In this document: one piece after another, positions 33,647 to 40,963 of the stretch
Layout: each line of letters opens with the position of its first letter
How positions within the stretch are numbered: position 1 is the stretch's first letter
Origin: Thermus sp. LT1-2-5
GTDB taxonomy: Bacteria > Deinococcota > Deinococci > Deinococcales > Thermaceae
Direction of reading: 5' to 3'
NCBI RefSeq assembly: GCF_040363165.1
Contig: NZ_BSRG01000016.1
Coordinates: 1-40,963 of the forward strand
DNA length: 40,963 nucleotides
Position numbers and translations under genes: made by a program
The notes under the pieces: model-generated
The model's input: the letters and a program-made list of their open reading frames with translations, nothing else
Databases searched by the model: none
Told to the model about the DNA's origin: nothing

Positions 33647-34348
33647 GTGCTCCTCCTCCTTGGCCCCACGGACGTGGGCAAGACCACCCTGGCCCTTAGG
33701 CTCCTGGAAAGGCTGGAAGAGGCCTACCTCCTGGACCTGGACCCGGGCCAAGGGGCCCTTCCCGGCACCTTCACCCTCTTCCGCTACCAGGAAGGCACCC
33801 TCACCCCGGTGCGCCGCTACCTCCTGGGGGCCACCTCCCCGGCCGGGGTCACCGCCCGGGCGGTGGTGGGGGCCTTGCGCCTGGCCCGCCTCATCCCCCG
33901 GGGAAGCCCGGCGGTGGCGGACACGGACGGCCTCTTGGACCCCGAGTTCCGCCTCCTGCAGGCGGAGGCCCTGAGCCCAGCGGAGATCCTCATCCTGGGT
34001 TCGGAAGCGCTCCACCGGGCCTTCGCCTGGCGCAAGGACCTGAAGGTGCGCCTCGTTCCCCCCTTGCCCGAAGCCCGCCGGAAAAGCCCGAAGGCCAGGC
34101 GGCAGAACCGCCTGGAGCGGCTTCTTTCCCACTTCCGCGAGGCGCAACCCCGGGTCTTGTCCCTGCCCGCCCCCCCGGAGCCAGAAAAGCTTTACGGCCT
34201 CATGGACGCCGAGGGCTTTTTCTTGGGTTACGGGCGGCTTTTGGCCTCTGCCCAAGGCGAGGGCCTCTTCCTCACCCCCGTCCAGGGCGAGGTGGCCCAG
34301 GTGGTGCCCACCCGCTTAAGCCTTTCCCTTAGCGCGCTACCAGGTTGA
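33647..34348 (+). CDS. Clp1/Grc3-type P-loop protein, putative polynucleotide kinase
   Basis: 233 aa from the GTG at 33647. Walker [10 protein letters not shown] at 6-14, then [19 protein letters not shown] (27-45), the 'lDlDpGQ..ftpPG' stretch that marks the CLP1_P domain, and VADTDG (90-95) as the Walker-B-like strand. Eukaryotic Clp1 and Grc3 and their archaeal relatives phosphorylate 5'-OH ends of RNA or DNA. Kinase activity here is inferred from the motif set; another P-loop NTPase role is possible. The N-terminus begins directly with the first beta strand. It diverges from the acyl-CoA dehydrogenase gene and overlaps the end of leuS by 20 bp. Confidence 0.75.
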   Translation: MLLLLGPTDVGKTTLALRLLERLEEAYLLDLDPGQGALPGTFTLFRYQEGTLTPVRRYLLGATSPAGVTARAVVGALRLARLIPRGSPAVADTDGLLDPEFRLLQAEALSPAEILILGSEALHRAFAWRKDLKVRLVPPLPEARRKSPKARRQNRLERLLSHFREAQPRVLSLPAPPEPEKLYGLMDAEGFFLGYGRLLASAQGEGLFLTPVQGEVAQVVPTRLSLSLSALPG

Positions 34349-36962
34349 GGATCTTCCCCGGCACGTAGATTTCCTTCACCACCTCCTTGCCCTCCAGGTG
34401 GGCCTGGACGTTGGGCACCTTCTTGGCCTCCGCCAAGGCCACCTCCAAGGGCGCGTCCTTGGGAATCCGGATGGTACCCCGCACCCTGCCGTTCACCTGC
34501 ACCGCCACCTCCACCACGTCCTTCTCCAGGGCGCTTTCGTCCAGCTCGGGCCAGCCCGCCTCGAAGAGGCTATCGGGCCAGAACTGGTGCCAAAGCTCCT
34601 CGGCGATATGGGGGGCGAAGGGGAAAAGCATCTGCAGGTAGTAGCGGAGGGCGGTGCGGTACACCGGGGTCACGGGCCGCTTGCGGCGGTACTCGTAAAG
34701 GGCGTTCAGGAGCTCCATGAGGGCGGCGATGGCGGTGTTGAAGCGGAGGGCCTCGAGGTCCTGCGTCACCTTCTTTAGGGTTTCATGGAGCTTCCCGTAA
34801 AGCGCCCGGTCCTCCCCCTCCAGGTCCTCCTTCCGGAACTGCCCCGTGGTGGCCAAAAGGGCCTCCTTGTCCTCCATCACCCGCCGCCACACCCGGTTCA
34901 GGAAGCGCCAGGCCCCTTGTACCCCCTCCTCCGTCCAGACCATCTCGTTCTCGGGCGGGGCGGCGAAGAGGATGGTGATGCGGGCGATGTCCGCCCCCTC
35001 CTCCCTCACGAAAGGCCCCACCATGACCCCATTGCCCTTGGACTTGCTCATCACTGCAGGCTTCCATAGGTGAAGGGTGCCGTCCTGGTGGGGCCTCAGC
35101 TCGGCCCCCATCTTCTTCACATCCTCCAGGGAGAGCTCGCTTTCGGCCATTTCCAGCTGGATGCGGGTGGGCTCGGGGAGGCGCACCCGATCCCCTATCA
35201 CCTCCACCGGGCCGAAGTCCGTCCAGGCCATGACCATGCCCTGGGTGAACAGGCCCTTAAAGGGCTCCTCCACCCCCACCATGCCAAGGTCGTGGAGAAA
35301 CTTGGTGAAGAAGCGGCTGTAGAGAAGGTGCAGCACGGCGTGCTCTACCCCGCCGATGTACTGGTCCACCGGCATCCAGAAGTCCGCCTTCTCCCGGGTG
35401 AAGGGAAGACGCTCGTTTTTGGGGTCGGTGTAGCGCAGGTAGTACCAGGAGCTGTCAAAGAAGGTGTCCATGGTGTCGGTGTCCCGCTTGGCGGGGCCGC
35501 CGCACCGGGGGCAGGTGGTCTCGTAGAACTCGGGGTGGGCCTCCAGAGGGCTTTTCCCCTTGGGGCGGATGTCCTCCACGTCCTTGAGGTCGGGAAGGAG
35601 GACGGGAAGCTCCTCCTCGGGCACGGGCACCACGCCGCAGGCGGGGCAGTGGACCATGGGGATGGGGGTGCCCCAGTAGCGCTGGCGGCTGATGAGCCAG
35701 TCCCGTAGGCGGTAGGTGATGCGGGCCTTGCCCAGGCCCCTTTCCTCCAGCCAGGCGATGACCTTCCGCTTGCCCTCCTCGCTCTCCGTGCCGTCAAAGG
35801 GGCCGGAGTTCACCATAAATCCCGGCTCCTCGTAGGCCCTTTCCAAGGGCTCGGGAAGGGGCTCGCCGGGGCGTTCGATCACCTTCTTGATGGGAAGGCC
35901 GTACTTCTTGGCAAACTCAAAGTCCCGTTGGTCGTGGGCGGGCACGGCCATGATGGCCCCGGTGCCGTAGCCGTAGAGCACGTAGTCGGCGGTCCAGATG
36001 GGGATCCTTTCCCCGGTGGCGGGGTTTAGGGCGTAGGCCCCCAGGAAAACCCCCGTCTTCTCCCGCCCCTCCGCCTGGCGCTCGATCTCCGTCTTGCGCT
36101 TGGCCGCCTCCACGTAGGCCAAGACCTCCTCCCGGCGCTCAGGGGCGGCGAGCTCCAGGGTCAAGGGGTGTTCGGGGGCCAGGACCATGAAGGTGGCCCC
36201 GAAGAGGGTGTCGGGACGGGTGGTGAAGACGGTGATCCTTTCCGGGCGGCCCTCCACGGGGAAGTGGATCTCCGCCCCCTCGGAGCGGCCGATCCAGGCC
36301 CGCTGCATGGCCTTCACCTTCTCGGGCCAGTTCAGGCCCTCGAGGTCCTCCAGAAGCCGGTCCGCATAAGCGGTGATGCGCAGGTACCACTGCTCCAGCT
36401 CCCGCTTCTCCACCAGGGTGTCCTCGTGCCGCCAGCAGCGGCCTTCCACCACCTGCTCGTTGGCGAGGACCGTCTGGCACTTGGGGCACCAGTTCACCAG
36501 GCCCTTGGCCCGGTAGGCCAGCCCCTTCTCCCACATCTTGATGAAGATCCACTGGTTCCAGCGGTAGTAGTCGGGCTCGCAGGTGGTGACCTCCCGGTCC
36601 CAGTCGTAGAGGATGCCCATGAGCTCGAGGCTCTCCTTGGCCTGGCGGATGTTCTGGTAGGTCCACTCCTTGGGATGAACCCCGAACTTCAAGGCGGCGT
36701 TTTCCGCCGGCAGGCCGAAGGCGTCCCAGCCCATGGGGTGGAGGACCTCGTAGCCCTGCACCTTGCGGAAGCGGGCCAAAACGTCCCCCATGGTGTAGTT
36801 CTTCAGGTGGCCCATGTGCAGGTCCCCGGAGGGGTAGGGGAACATGACCAGGACGTACTGCTTGCCCCGCTTCCCCGGCACCTCCTTGGCCTTCATGAAG
36901 CCCTTCTCTTTCCAAAAGCGTTGCCACTTGGGCTCTATGGCGTGGGGGTTGTACCTCTCCAT
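34329..36962 (-). CDS. leuS: Leucyl-tRNA synthetase
   Basis: 877 aa from the ATG at 36962, with GAGGAGG 5 nt upstream. An in-frame upstream start would run through the terminator hairpin. HMGH at 49-52 (class I HIGH) and VMSKS at 637-641 (KMSKS, with Val at its first position); Cys pairs CPKC and CPACG/CPRCG suggest zinc modules. It charges tRNA-Leu and edits mischarged tRNA through the CP1 domain. It is preceded by a possible attenuator, see the leader entries. Its last 20 bp overlap the convergent Clp1-like gene. Confidence 0.96.
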   Translation of the reverse strand: MERYNPHAIEPKWQRFWKEKGFMKAKEVPGKRGKQYVLVMFPYPSGDLHMGHLKNYTMGDVLARFRKVQGYEVLHPMGWDAFGLPAENAALKFGVHPKEWTYQNIRQAKESLELMGILYDWDREVTTCEPDYYRWNQWIFIKMWEKGLAYRAKGLVNWCPKCQTVLANEQVVEGRCWRHEDTLVEKRELEQWYLRITAYADRLLEDLEGLNWPEKVKAMQRAWIGRSEGAEIHFPVEGRPERITVFTTRPDTLFGATFMVLAPEHPLTLELAAPERREEVLAYVEAAKRKTEIERQAEGREKTGVFLGAYALNPATGERIPIWTADYVLYGYGTGAIMAVPAHDQRDFEFAKKYGLPIKKVIERPGEPLPEPLERAYEEPGFMVNSGPFDGTESEEGKRKVIAWLEERGLGKARITYRLRDWLISRQRYWGTPIPMVHCPACGVVPVPEEELPVLLPDLKDVEDIRPKGKSPLEAHPEFYETTCPRCGGPAKRDTDTMDTFFDSSWYYLRYTDPKNERLPFTREKADFWMPVDQYIGGVEHAVLHLLYSRFFTKFLHDLGMVGVEEPFKGLFTQGMVMAWTDFGPVEVIGDRVRLPEPTRIQLEMAESELSLEDVKKMGAELRPHQDGTLHLWKPAVMSKSKGNGVMVGPFVREEGADIARITILFAAPPENEMVWTEEGVQGAWRFLNRVWRRVMEDKEALLATTGQFRKEDLEGEDRALYGKLHETLKKVTQDLEALRFNTAIAALMELLNALYEYRRKRPVTPVYRTALRYYLQMLFPFAPHIAEELWHQFWPDSLFEAGWPELDESALEKDVVEVAVQVNGRVRGTIRIPKDAPLEVALAEAKKVPNVQAHLEGKEVVKEIYVPGKILNLVAR

Positions 36963-36974
36963 GTTCGCCTCCTC

Positions 36975-37043
36975 AAAAAAAACCCTTCCCCGGAAGGGAA
37001 GGGACGGCCAGGCCCCTTCCCACCTCAGGGGGCTAGCCTGGCC
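36975..37043 (-). terminator. leuS leader: terminator and alternative hairpins (candidate attenuator)
   Basis: Reading the minus strand: segment A GGCCAGGC (37043-37036) is complementary to B GCCTGGCC (37013-37006). C GGGAAGGG (37021-37014) is complementary to D CCCTTCCC (37003-36996). The terminator is CCCTTCC (36998-36992), GG, GGAAGGG (36989-36983) and eight U (36982-36975). D and the terminator share 36996-36998, so C:D and the terminator exclude each other. The leuS ribosome site follows at once. The complementarity is seen; regulation is inferred. Confidence 0.6.
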
Positions 37044-37051
37044 CAACGCAT
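37025..37051 (-). CDS. Candidate leuS leader peptide, 8 codons
   Basis: ATG at 37051, 6 nt after the -10 box TAAGAT (37058-37063), reads M-R-W-A-R-L-A-P and stops with TGA at 37027-37025. The single Leu codon is CTA (37036-37034), at the edge of hairpin segment A. A ribosome stalled there by lack of Leu-tRNA would cover segment A. Position and codon fit attenuation; one Leu codon is fewer than in classical leader peptides. Confidence 0.45.
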   Translation of the reverse strand: MRWARLAP

Positions 37052-37057
37052 GCCCCT

Positions 37058-37063
37058 ATCTTA
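37058..37063 (-). promoter_or_regulatory. -10 box TAAGAT of the leuS leader
   Basis: Minus-strand TAAGAT 6 nt before the leader-peptide ATG at 37051 and about 95 nt before leuS. A weak TTTCCC lies 17 bp upstream. It lies just past the end of the yihY gene. Confidence 0.5.
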
Positions 37064-37091
37064 CCCCTTTTTGCCATCTGGGGAAAAGGCG

Positions 37092-37874
37092 CTAGTCTTC
37101 CAGGACCCGGGCCACCAAGGCCCCAAGGAGGAGGGAAAGGAGGAGCAGGTATAGCCCAAAGAGGGCCAGGACAAACCCCGCTAGAGGCCCATAGAGGAGC
37201 TCGTACTGGGAGCGGGGAAGGAGCCTGGGAAGCCCAAGCCGCACCCCCTCAAAGAGGAGAGCCGCCACGCCGGCCCCCGCGCTAAGGGGAAGAAGGTCCT
37301 TGGGCCCCCTTACGCCGCGGAAAAAGGCGTAGGTGAGGAGGAAAAGCAAAAAGGTGGCGCTCAAAGGCAAAAACGCCTCCAAGGGGCCTAGGAAAGCCTG
37401 AACGCCCTCTGGGAGAAAGCGCAGGAGAAACCCCAAGGCCAGGCCCAAAAGGGCCAGGAGGAGAAGGGCAAGGCCCAAAAGGAAGGGCATGACCAAACCC
37501 AAAAGGCGGTGGCGGACCCCCGCAGGCCGCCCGAAGATGAGGCCCAAAACGTAGCTCAAGGCGGCGAAGAAGTTGCTCCCCGACCAAAGGAGCAAAAGGG
37601 CGCTTCCCAGGGTGAGGGGGAAGGCGCTTCGGGTGAGGAAGCGGAGAAGGTCTTGGGCAAGCTCCGGCCGGGCGGGGAAGAGGGCTAAAGTCAGCCCTTC
37701 TAAGGCCTCCAAAACCCGGGCTTGCAAGGAGGCGTTCCCAGAAAGGAGAAGCCCGAAGCCGCCCGCCAGGAGAAAGAGAAGGGGCGTGAGGGAAAGGAGG
37801 GCATAGTAGGCCAGACTCGCGGCGAAGAAAGGAACGTGAGCCTCCCCGTAAAGCCGGAGAAGGCGCTTAAGCAA
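37092..37874 (-). CDS. YihY/BrkB family membrane protein
   Basis: 260 aa from a TTG 6 bp after proA, with GTGAGGGG upstream. Six hydrophobic segments and the family pattern AASLAYYALLSLTPLLFLL at about 18-36, SGSNFFAALSYVLGLIFGR in the middle and YGPLAGFVLALFGLYLLLL near the end. The family was once called ribonuclease BN by mistake; its true function is unknown. It is the last gene of the proB-proA transcript. Confidence 0.85.
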   Translation of the reverse strand: MLKRLLRLYGEAHVPFFAASLAYYALLSLTPLLFLLAGGFGLLLSGNASLQARVLEALEGLTLALFPARPELAQDLLRFLTRSAFPLTLGSALLLLWSGSNFFAALSYVLGLIFGRPAGVRHRLLGLVMPFLLGLALLLLALLGLALGFLLRFLPEGVQAFLGPLEAFLPLSATFLLFLLTYAFFRGVRGPKDLLPLSAGAGVAALLFEGVRLGLPRLLPRSQYELLYGPLAGFVLALFGLYLLLLSLLLGALVARVLED

Positions 37875-37880
37875 AACCCC

Positions 37881-39122
37881 TCACCCCCGCTCCTGCCCCT
37901 CCCCCAGGGCCACCCACTTCAAGGTGGTGAGCTCCATGGGCCCCATGGGCCCGTAGGCGTGGAGCTTGGAGGTGCTGATGCCGATCTCCGCTCCCAGGCC
38001 CAGCTCAAAGCCATCGTTAAAGCGGGTGGAGGCGTTCCATAGGACCAAGGAGGCGTCCACCTCCTCCAAAAAGCGCCAGGCGGCCTTGGGGTCCTCGGTG
38101 CAGATGGCCTCCGTGTGCCGGGAACCGTGGCGGGCGATGTGGTCCAGGGCTTCCTCCAGCCCGGAAACCACCTTGACCCGGAGGATGAGGTCCAGGTACT
38201 CCTGGTCCCACTCCTCCCCCCTCGCCGGCACCGCCTCCTGGAGGAAGCGGAGCGCCTTGGGACAAGCGCGAAGCTCCACCCCCTTTTCCCGCATGGCCTC
38301 CTCCAAGCGGGGTAGGAAGGCCTCCGCCACCCCCTCGTGAACTAAAACGGCCTCCAAGGCGTTGCACACCGCCGGGCGCTGGGTCTTGCCGTTTATGGCG
38401 AGCCTGAGGGCCATAGCGAGGTCCGCCCCCTGGTCCACGTAGAGGTGGTTCACTCCCTTGGCGTGGGCTAGGACGGGCACCCGGGCCTCCTTCTGCACCA
38501 GGCGGATGAGCTCTTCCCCTCCCCGGGGAATGAGGAGGTCCAAAAGCTCCAGGCGGCACATCTCCAAGATGGCTTCCCGGTCCGTGGTGGGCACCAGGGA
38601 AACCGCCTCCTCGGGAAGCCCGGCCCCCTTCAGGGCCTCGTGCCAAAGGCCCACCAAGGCCTGGTTGGAGCGGAAGGCCTCCTTGCCGCCCCTTAGGAGC
38701 ATGGCGTTTCCTGCCTTGAGCGCCACGGCCACCGCCTCCACCGTGGCCCCCGGGCGCGCCTCGTAGATGAAGCCGATGAGGCCCAAGGGTACCCGCATCC
38801 GGCCCACCCTAAGGCCGTTGGGCCGCTTGTTCAGGCCCTCGATCCGGCCCAGGGGGTCAGGGAGGGCGGCGATCTGCCGCAGGCCCTCGGTAAGGGTCTT
38901 CAGGTCCTTCTCCTTCAGGGCAAGCCGGTCCAGCTTGGCCTTGGGGAGCCCAGCCCTTTCCGCCTCTTCCAGGTCTATTTGGTTGGCCCGTAGCACCTCC
39001 GGCCAGCGCTCGGACAAAAGCGCCGCCATGCGCAAAAGGGCCTCGTCCCGCCTCCCCTTGGCGAGGAGGGGTAGCTTGGCCTTTGCCCTTTCCGCCAGCT
39101 CCCTCAAACCCAACGCCGTCAT
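37881..39122 (-). CDS. proA: Glutamate-5-semialdehyde dehydrogenase
   Basis: 413 aa, normal length. GFIYEARPGATVEA at 117-130, catalytic cysteine C253 in TQRPAVCNALEA, and NASTRFNDGFELGLGAEIGIS near the C-terminus are standard ProA. It reduces glutamyl-5-phosphate with NADPH in proline synthesis. The start overlaps the proB stop by 4 bp, which keeps the unstable intermediate's two enzymes made together. Confidence 0.96.
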   Translation of the reverse strand: MTALGLRELAERAKAKLPLLAKGRRDEALLRMAALLSERWPEVLRANQIDLEEAERAGLPKAKLDRLALKEKDLKTLTEGLRQIAALPDPLGRIEGLNKRPNGLRVGRMRVPLGLIGFIYEARPGATVEAVAVALKAGNAMLLRGGKEAFRSNQALVGLWHEALKGAGLPEEAVSLVPTTDREAILEMCRLELLDLLIPRGGEELIRLVQKEARVPVLAHAKGVNHLYVDQGADLAMALRLAINGKTQRPAVCNALEAVLVHEGVAEAFLPRLEEAMREKGVELRACPKALRFLQEAVPARGEEWDQEYLDLILRVKVVSGLEEALDHIARHGSRHTEAICTEDPKAAWRFLEEVDASLVLWNASTRFNDGFELGLGAEIGISTSKLHAYGPMGPMELTTLKWVALGEGQERG

Positions 39123-40222
39123 GCCTCCTCCTTCAGGGCCAGGTGGTCCCGGTGGACCACCTCCTCGGTGTAGCGGTAGCCTAGGATGGCCTCTATCTCT
39201 GCGCTCTTTCGCCCCTTGATGCGGGCGATCTCCTCGGCGGCGTAGTTGGCAAGCCCCACCCCCACCTCTTCCCCTCCTTCGGCCAGGAGCCGCACCGCCT
39301 CACCCCGGCCAAACCGCCCCCGCACCTCCTTGACCCCGGCCGGCAAAAGGCTCGCCCCCCGTTCCCGTAAGGCCCGTACCGCCCCTTGGTCCAAAACCAG
39401 CTCCCCCTTGGGGCGCAGAAGGCCATAAAGCCAGGCCCTTTGCCCCCGGTAGCGCCGCCGAGCGTGGAAGTAGGTGCCAAGCGCTTTCCCCCCCAAGGCC
39501 TCCACCACGACCCCGGGCCGCTTCCCGGGTAGAAGCAGGGTGGGGATGCCCACCTGCCCCGCAAGCCGGGCGGCGAGGAGCTTGGAGCGCATGCCTCCGC
39601 TTCCCAAGGGGTTTCCCTCCCCGGCGTGCCGCAGGACGGAAGCGGGGTCGTCCACCTCGAGGATGGGCTTGGCCCCCGGGTTTTTCTTCGGGTCTTCCTC
39701 GTAGAGGGCATCCACATCGGAAAGGAGGACGAGAAGCCCCGCCCCCACCAAGGCCGCCACCCGGGCGGAAAGCTGGTCGTTGTCGCCAAAGCGGATCTCT
39801 TGGAAGGCCACGGTGTCGTTTTCGTTGATGATGGGGATGGCCCCCAAGCCCAAAAGGGCCTCGAGGGTGGCCTTGGCGTTCAGGTAGCGTTCCCGAGAGG
39901 CCAGGTCTTCCGCCGTGAGGAGGACCTGGGCCACGGGCACCCCCCCAAAGGCCTCCCGCCAGGCAGCCATAAGGAGGGGTTGGCCAAGGGCGGCGAGGGC
40001 CTGCTTCAGGGGCATGTCCTGGGGGCGGGGAAGCCCTGTGGCCGCCATGCCCGCCGCCACCGCCCCGGAGGAAACCAAGACCACCTCCCGCCCCGCCGCC
40101 CTCAGGGCTAGGACCTGGCGGGCGATCTCGGCCATGGTGCCCGGGTCCAACCCCTCAGGCCCAGCCAGGACCGCGCTCCCCACCTTCACCACCAGCCTCT
40201 TTGCGGAAAGCCCAGGCCGCAT
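39119..40222 (-). CDS. proB: Glutamate 5-kinase
   Basis: 367 aa from the ATG at 40222, 8 nt after TATCCT (40231-40236); a GTG 18 nt upstream is less likely. Amino-acid-kinase fold: VVKVGSAVL at 11-19, VLVSSGAVAAGM, INENDTVA and GSGGMRSKL. A C-terminal PUA domain (about 270-350) is present, as in the proline-inhibited enzymes. It phosphorylates glutamate at the gamma-carboxylate. First enzyme of proline synthesis, coupled to proA. Confidence 0.95.
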   Translation of the reverse strand: MRPGLSAKRLVVKVGSAVLAGPEGLDPGTMAEIARQVLALRAAGREVVLVSSGAVAAGMAATGLPRPQDMPLKQALAALGQPLLMAAWREAFGGVPVAQVLLTAEDLASRERYLNAKATLEALLGLGAIPIINENDTVAFQEIRFGDNDQLSARVAALVGAGLLVLLSDVDALYEEDPKKNPGAKPILEVDDPASVLRHAGEGNPLGSGGMRSKLLAARLAGQVGIPTLLLPGKRPGVVVEALGGKALGTYFHARRRYRGQRAWLYGLLRPKGELVLDQGAVRALRERGASLLPAGVKEVRGRFGRGEAVRLLAEGGEEVGVGLANYAAEEIARIKGRKSAEIEAILGYRYTEEVVHRDHLALKEEA

Positions 40223-40281
40223 TAAGGACCAGGATAGCACCCCCTTATCCCCTGTCTCGCCGTGTTTCAGGAATCTTTGCT

Positions 40282-40476
40282 CTAATTCTTGCTTGCCAGA
40301 AAGCGGCCATACCGATAGACCACCCGCCCCTCTCGCTTAAGCCGGACCAAGAAGCCAAAAAGGGTGGCCTTGCGCAAACTCGGGTAAACCGCCTTCAAAG
40401 CAACGTATAACTCATCCAAGGAACGGGGCTCCTGGAGCCAGGCGAGAAGATAAGCTTCCAAACGTTCCTTACGCAC
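40282..40476 (-). CDS. Small winged-helix-like protein, unknown
   Basis: 64 aa from the GTG at 40476, chosen because CATAAT (40484-40489) lies 7 nt before it; the frame is open to a GTG at 40551 (89 aa). The protein is basic with helix-helix-helix-strand order: SLDELYVALKAVYPSLRKATLFGFLVRLKREGRVVYRYGRFL looks like a recognition helix plus a beta wing. No family recognised. It lies 59 bp upstream of proB on the same strand and could affect proBA or the divergent rRNA promoter. This is inference only. Confidence 0.5.
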   Translation of the reverse strand: MRKERLEAYLLAWLQEPRSLDELYVALKAVYPSLRKATLFGFLVRLKREGRVVYRYGRFLASKN

Positions 40477-40489
40477 CAGGTCTATTATG

Positions 40490-40715
40490 GTATTTTCTGA
40501 CCCCTGAAGCGGGTAACCCCACCTTTTGATCCCAGCAACCTTCCCTCTCACCTAAGTGCGATAGAACCCCTCACTAGGAAGGCTTGGCGTATGCCCTGTA
40601 GGGACAGGGAGTTTGCGCCCCAAGTCGATGCCATACAGACCTTTCCAAAGCACCTTGTACAAGGGCTTAACGCCCTTCTTCGCCCTTTGCCCTGTGAAGT
40701 CGGTCCCAGGGGTAC
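40490..40715. other. Gene-poor stretch upstream of the rRNA promoter
   Basis: About 225 bp with lower G+C than the coding regions. I see two short hairpins: CCCTGT (40594-40599) with ACAGGG (40604-40609), and AAGGGC (40661-40666) with GCCCTT (40672-40677). An open minus-strand frame (40809-40552, 85 codons) runs through the rRNA promoter and leader, and I do not accept it as a gene. No UP element or Fis-type sites can be claimed. Confidence 0.45.
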
Positions 40716-40745
40716 TTGACAAAGTCAAAAGGGGGTTGATAGGAT
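40716..40745 (+). promoter_or_regulatory. rRNA promoter
   Basis: Consensus TTGACA (40716-40721), 18 bp, TAGGAT (40740-40745); transcription should start near 40752, about 95 nt before 16S rRNA. Position and strength fit an rrn promoter. Confidence 0.75.
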
Positions 40746-40751
40746 AACTGT

Positions 40752-40791
40752 TGCTGCGCGGGCGGAAGCCCAAGCAGGGGGATCTTGAAAA
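40752..40791 (+). promoter_or_regulatory. rRNA leader antitermination elements (boxB-like hairpin, boxA)
   Basis: GGGC-GGAA-GCCC (40760-40771) is a hairpin with a purine tetraloop, flanked by TGCT/AGCA pairing (40752-40755, 40773-40776). GATCTTGAAAA (40781-40791) resembles boxA of bacterial rRNA leaders. Together they would recruit NusB/S10-type antitermination factors. Confidence 0.6.
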
Positions 40792-40824
40792 GGGGAGAAC
40801 AGAGGCCAAAGCAAATACGCACCC

Positions 40825-40844
40825 AACGCCCTAGTGGCGTTTTT

Positions 40845-40847
<3 letters not shown>
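40825..40847 (+). repeat. Terminator-like hairpin abutting 16S rRNA
   Basis: AACGCC (40825-40830), loop CTAGT, GGCGTT (40836-40841), then six more T to 40847. It has the form of an intrinsic terminator just before, or at, the 16S 5' end. It may instead be part of the processing stem. Confidence 0.6.

Positions 40848-40963
<116 letters not shown>

Noticed and set aside
36960..37046. Longer leuS protein starting at a TTG 84 nt upstream
   Set aside because: It would translate through the terminator hairpin and U-run. The ATG at 36962 has a strong ribosome site, and [14 protein letters not shown] is a normal LeuRS start.
36960..37063. T-box riboswitch before leuS
   Set aside because: The leader is too short (about 90 nt) and lacks the T-box bulge sequence and specifier stem. 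A leader-peptide attenuator fits better.
40661..40677. AAGGGC-TTAAC-GCCCTT as an intrinsic terminator
   Set aside because: The stem is only 6 bp and no T-run follows on the plus strand; no gene ends just before it.
40552..40809. 85-codon minus-strand frame next to the rRNA gene
   Set aside because: It covers the consensus rRNA promoter and the boxB/boxA leader in reverse. No ribosome site or protein motif is visible. It could be a degraded transposase end, but I cannot support that.

Overview
The window is chromosomal DNA of a Thermus-like bacterium (Deinococcus-Thermus group). Three things point there: very high G+C with C/G at third codon positions, a 16S rRNA 5' end of Thermus type at the right edge, and many genes that start only 6-9 nt after a TANNNT -10 box (leaderless transcripts). 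The species is not assigned.

Layout. 1-80: 5' end of an IS-type transposase (minus strand, cut by the window edge). 116-2728 (+): membrane M28 peptidase, MogA/MoaB-like molybdopterin protein, class I aminotransferase. 9293-2694 (-): aceE, aceF, hemC, a PerR-like Fur protein, folC, with a divergent LysR regulator at 9407. 10261-10778 (-): a small acidic protein and an FtsB-like protein, divergent from a second Fur-family regulator (10971) that ends in a strong terminator. 12857-11457 (-): pepA. 12899-21813 (+): DUF1385 protein, mnmA, pstSCAB, an MFS transporter, recF and a DciA-like protein. 23057-21799 (-): DUF309 protein and an asparaginase II. 23081-25174 (+): tupABC tungstate importer. 27155-25171 (-): AlbA_2/ATPase-like regulator and trmL. 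27366-32438 (+): amtB, PII, hrcA, a MoaD-MoaE fusion, a small membrane protein, a Uma2 nuclease-like protein and rlmN. 33570-32407 (-): acyl-CoA dehydrogenase, divergent from a Clp1-type polynucleotide kinase (33647, +). 40476-34329 (-): a small winged-helix-like protein, proB, proA, a YihY membrane protein and leuS with a leader. 40716-40963 (+): rRNA promoter, antitermination leader and start of 16S rRNA.

Functional themes. Pyruvate oxidation (aceEF) sits with tetrapyrrole and folate genes. Tungstate uptake (tupABC) and two pterin-cofactor genes (mog-like, moaD-moaE fusion) lie in the same 30 kb. Ammonium uptake is paired with its PII controller, and high-affinity phosphate uptake is complete except for phoU. 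RNA-modifying enzymes (mnmA, trmL, rlmN), leuS and a Clp1-like kinase are scattered through.

Most notable signals: (1) a candidate attenuator in front of leuS, consisting of an 8-codon leader peptide with one Leu codon, two mutually exclusive hairpins and a terminator; (2) an AT-rich 210-bp control region before amtB with a 13-bp direct repeat seven helical turns apart; (3) a MoaD-MoaE fusion whose catalytic Gly-Gly is internal; (4) a bacterial Clp1/Grc3-type kinase; (5) overlapping 3' ends at six of seven convergent gene pairs. All function calls come from reading motifs by eye; no database search was possible.
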